From: an uncultured Bacteroidia bacterium
Lineage (GTDB): Bacteria > Bacteroidota > Bacteroidia > SpSt-205
Assembly: GCA_937995505.1 (NCBI GenBank)
Contig: CALKJV010000049.1
Location: 1-6,650, forward strand
Length of the DNA stretch: 6,650 nt
Direction: 5' to 3'
A program made the translations under genes and the position numbers. The notes beneath the pieces were generated by a model, which saw only the letters and a program-made list of their open reading frames with translations, was not told the DNA's origin and searched no databases. Positions 5,971 through 6,650 of this stretch are shown here, piece by piece (position 1 is the first letter of the stretch; each line of letters opens with the position of its first letter).

Positions 5971-6650
5971 TTAGGGCTTAGGGGGGGTAGAGAAGTAGGC
6001 TTCTAAGAGGCTTAGGAAGGTTTGAGCGTTTTCGGAGAGGTTAGAGAAGCGGTGGACCCAGCGTCGGTTGGGGTCTGCCCAAGGGCGCTCAGAGTGTAAA
6101 AGTAGGGGTTCTAAGTCGTGGAGGGCTGCTGCGAGATTCTGAGCGGTGAAGGGTTCTACGAAGTAAGCGTTATAGCCATGGGTGAGCAGCTCTAAGTAGC
6201 CGGGCAGGGCTGGTACGACAGGCAAGCAGCCAGCGAAGCGCCCTTCAGCTAAGGCGTAGCTGTAGCCGTCGTAGAGGGGAGCGCTGAGTAGAGCCGCGCT
6301 TTCTTGCCAGAGAAGCCGCATATCTTTTTTTGACATTATTTTTTCAATAAATAAAAACTTTTCTGGAAAATGTTTTTCAAGCTCGCGGGCTTTATTCTGC
6401 AGGGTGGGGTGGGGAGGGTAGGGGCCGGCTAGGAGAAGGAGAGCGAGGTTTTGGCCGCCTTGGCTTAGGTAAAGTGAGAATCCCTCTAGGATTACGTCGG
6501 CCCGATAGAGCAGAGTAGCCCCGCGCGGCGCGACGAGAAGGGGGCGTCGCAGCTGTGAGAGGCGCTCCCAGAGCTCCGACCTTTCTCCACCCCTCTCACT
6601 TCCTTCCAATGAAATGCCCGCAGGGAGTTCAATATACTTTTTATTTTTTA
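5971..6650 (-). CDS. GT4-like glycosyltransferase, C-terminal part (5' end outside window)
   Basis: The frame is open to the right edge, so the true start lies outside the window. The TTG at 6607-6609 is not a credible start because coding similarity continues above it (YIELPAGI). The 226 visible residues are the nucleotide-sugar-binding half of a GT-B glycosyltransferase. They contain the loop LLVAPRGATLLYRADVILEG, the strand LALLLLAGPYP, and the donor-site block YDGYSYALAEGRFAGCLPVV, where a D-x7-E pair (fragment D127 and E135) replaces the common E-x7-E. PGYLELLTHGYNAYFVEPF follows, the usual 'E-x-x-x-x-G-x-N-A' loop. Such enzymes transfer sugars to polysaccharide, LPS or other acceptors; the acceptor cannot be told here. 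A 60-base patch at 6321-6380 is only 10/60 G+C, unlike the rest of the window, and includes an A7 tract on the coding strand. The gene ends STPPKP after a run of seven C. Confidence 0.82.
   Translation of the reverse strand, partial: KNKKYIELPAGISLEGSERGGERSELWERLSQLRRPLLVAPRGATLLYRADVILEGFSLYLSQGGQNLALLLLAGPYPPHPTLQNKARELEKHFPEKFLFIEKIMSKKDMRLLWQESAALLSAPLYDGYSYALAEGRFAGCLPVVPALPGYLELLTHGYNAYFVEPFTAQNLAAALHDLEPLLLHSERPWADPNRRWVHRFSNLSENAQTFLSLLEAYFSTPPKP

Noticed and set aside
6607..6609. TTG as the true start of the glycosyltransferase
   Set aside because: The frame continues open to the window edge, residues above it fit the family, and a start here would leave only half of a GT-B enzyme.

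Overview
The window holds six protein genes, two of them cut by its edges, in two blocks that converge near position 4240. It contains no rRNA, tRNA, CRISPR array or insertion sequence that I can recognise. Base composition is moderately GC-rich, with strong use of GCC, CTC and GGC codons. None of the five visible start codons has a usable Shine-Dalgarno sequence. Three of the starts have a TAnnTTTG-like box 4 to 6 bases upstream. That is the -7 element of Bacteroidota promoters, so the DNA most likely comes from a bacterium of the Bacteroidota or the wider FCB group. This is an inference from regulatory sequence and gene families, not a phylogenetic placement.

Layout. Positions 1-644 (minus strand) encode most of an exported TatT-like protein, the tetratricopeptide-type partner protein of some TRAP transporters. 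A divergent intergenic region of about 250 bases follows, with two facing promoter boxes, a perfect 10-base palindrome and several small hairpins. From 892 to 4250 three plus-strand genes form a tight operon: an M17 leucyl aminopeptidase, PdxA (vitamin B6 synthesis) and an unrecognised tryptophan-rich protein. The first pair overlaps by 23 bases and the second pair is 4 bases apart. On the minus strand, positions 6650 to 4223 carry the C-terminal part of a GT4-like glycosyltransferase and then, 20 bases downstream, nuoG of respiratory complex I. The nuoG stop lies inside the 3' end of the tryptophan-rich gene, so the two transcription units overlap tail to tail by 28 bases.

How the genes work together. 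Most of this looks like ordinary housekeeping: peptide turnover, PLP synthesis, respiration, surface or polysaccharide glycosylation, and solute uptake. No single pathway links them. The points most worth checking are the promoter boxes that would give leaderless or nearly leaderless mRNAs, a PdxA that has lost a normally conserved substrate-contact asparagine, the unrecognised Trp-rich protein, a NuoG with a short C-terminal domain that keeps the N7 cluster ligands, and a very AT-rich patch inside the glycosyltransferase gene. I see no clear evidence for a new defence, mobile or RNA-guided system.
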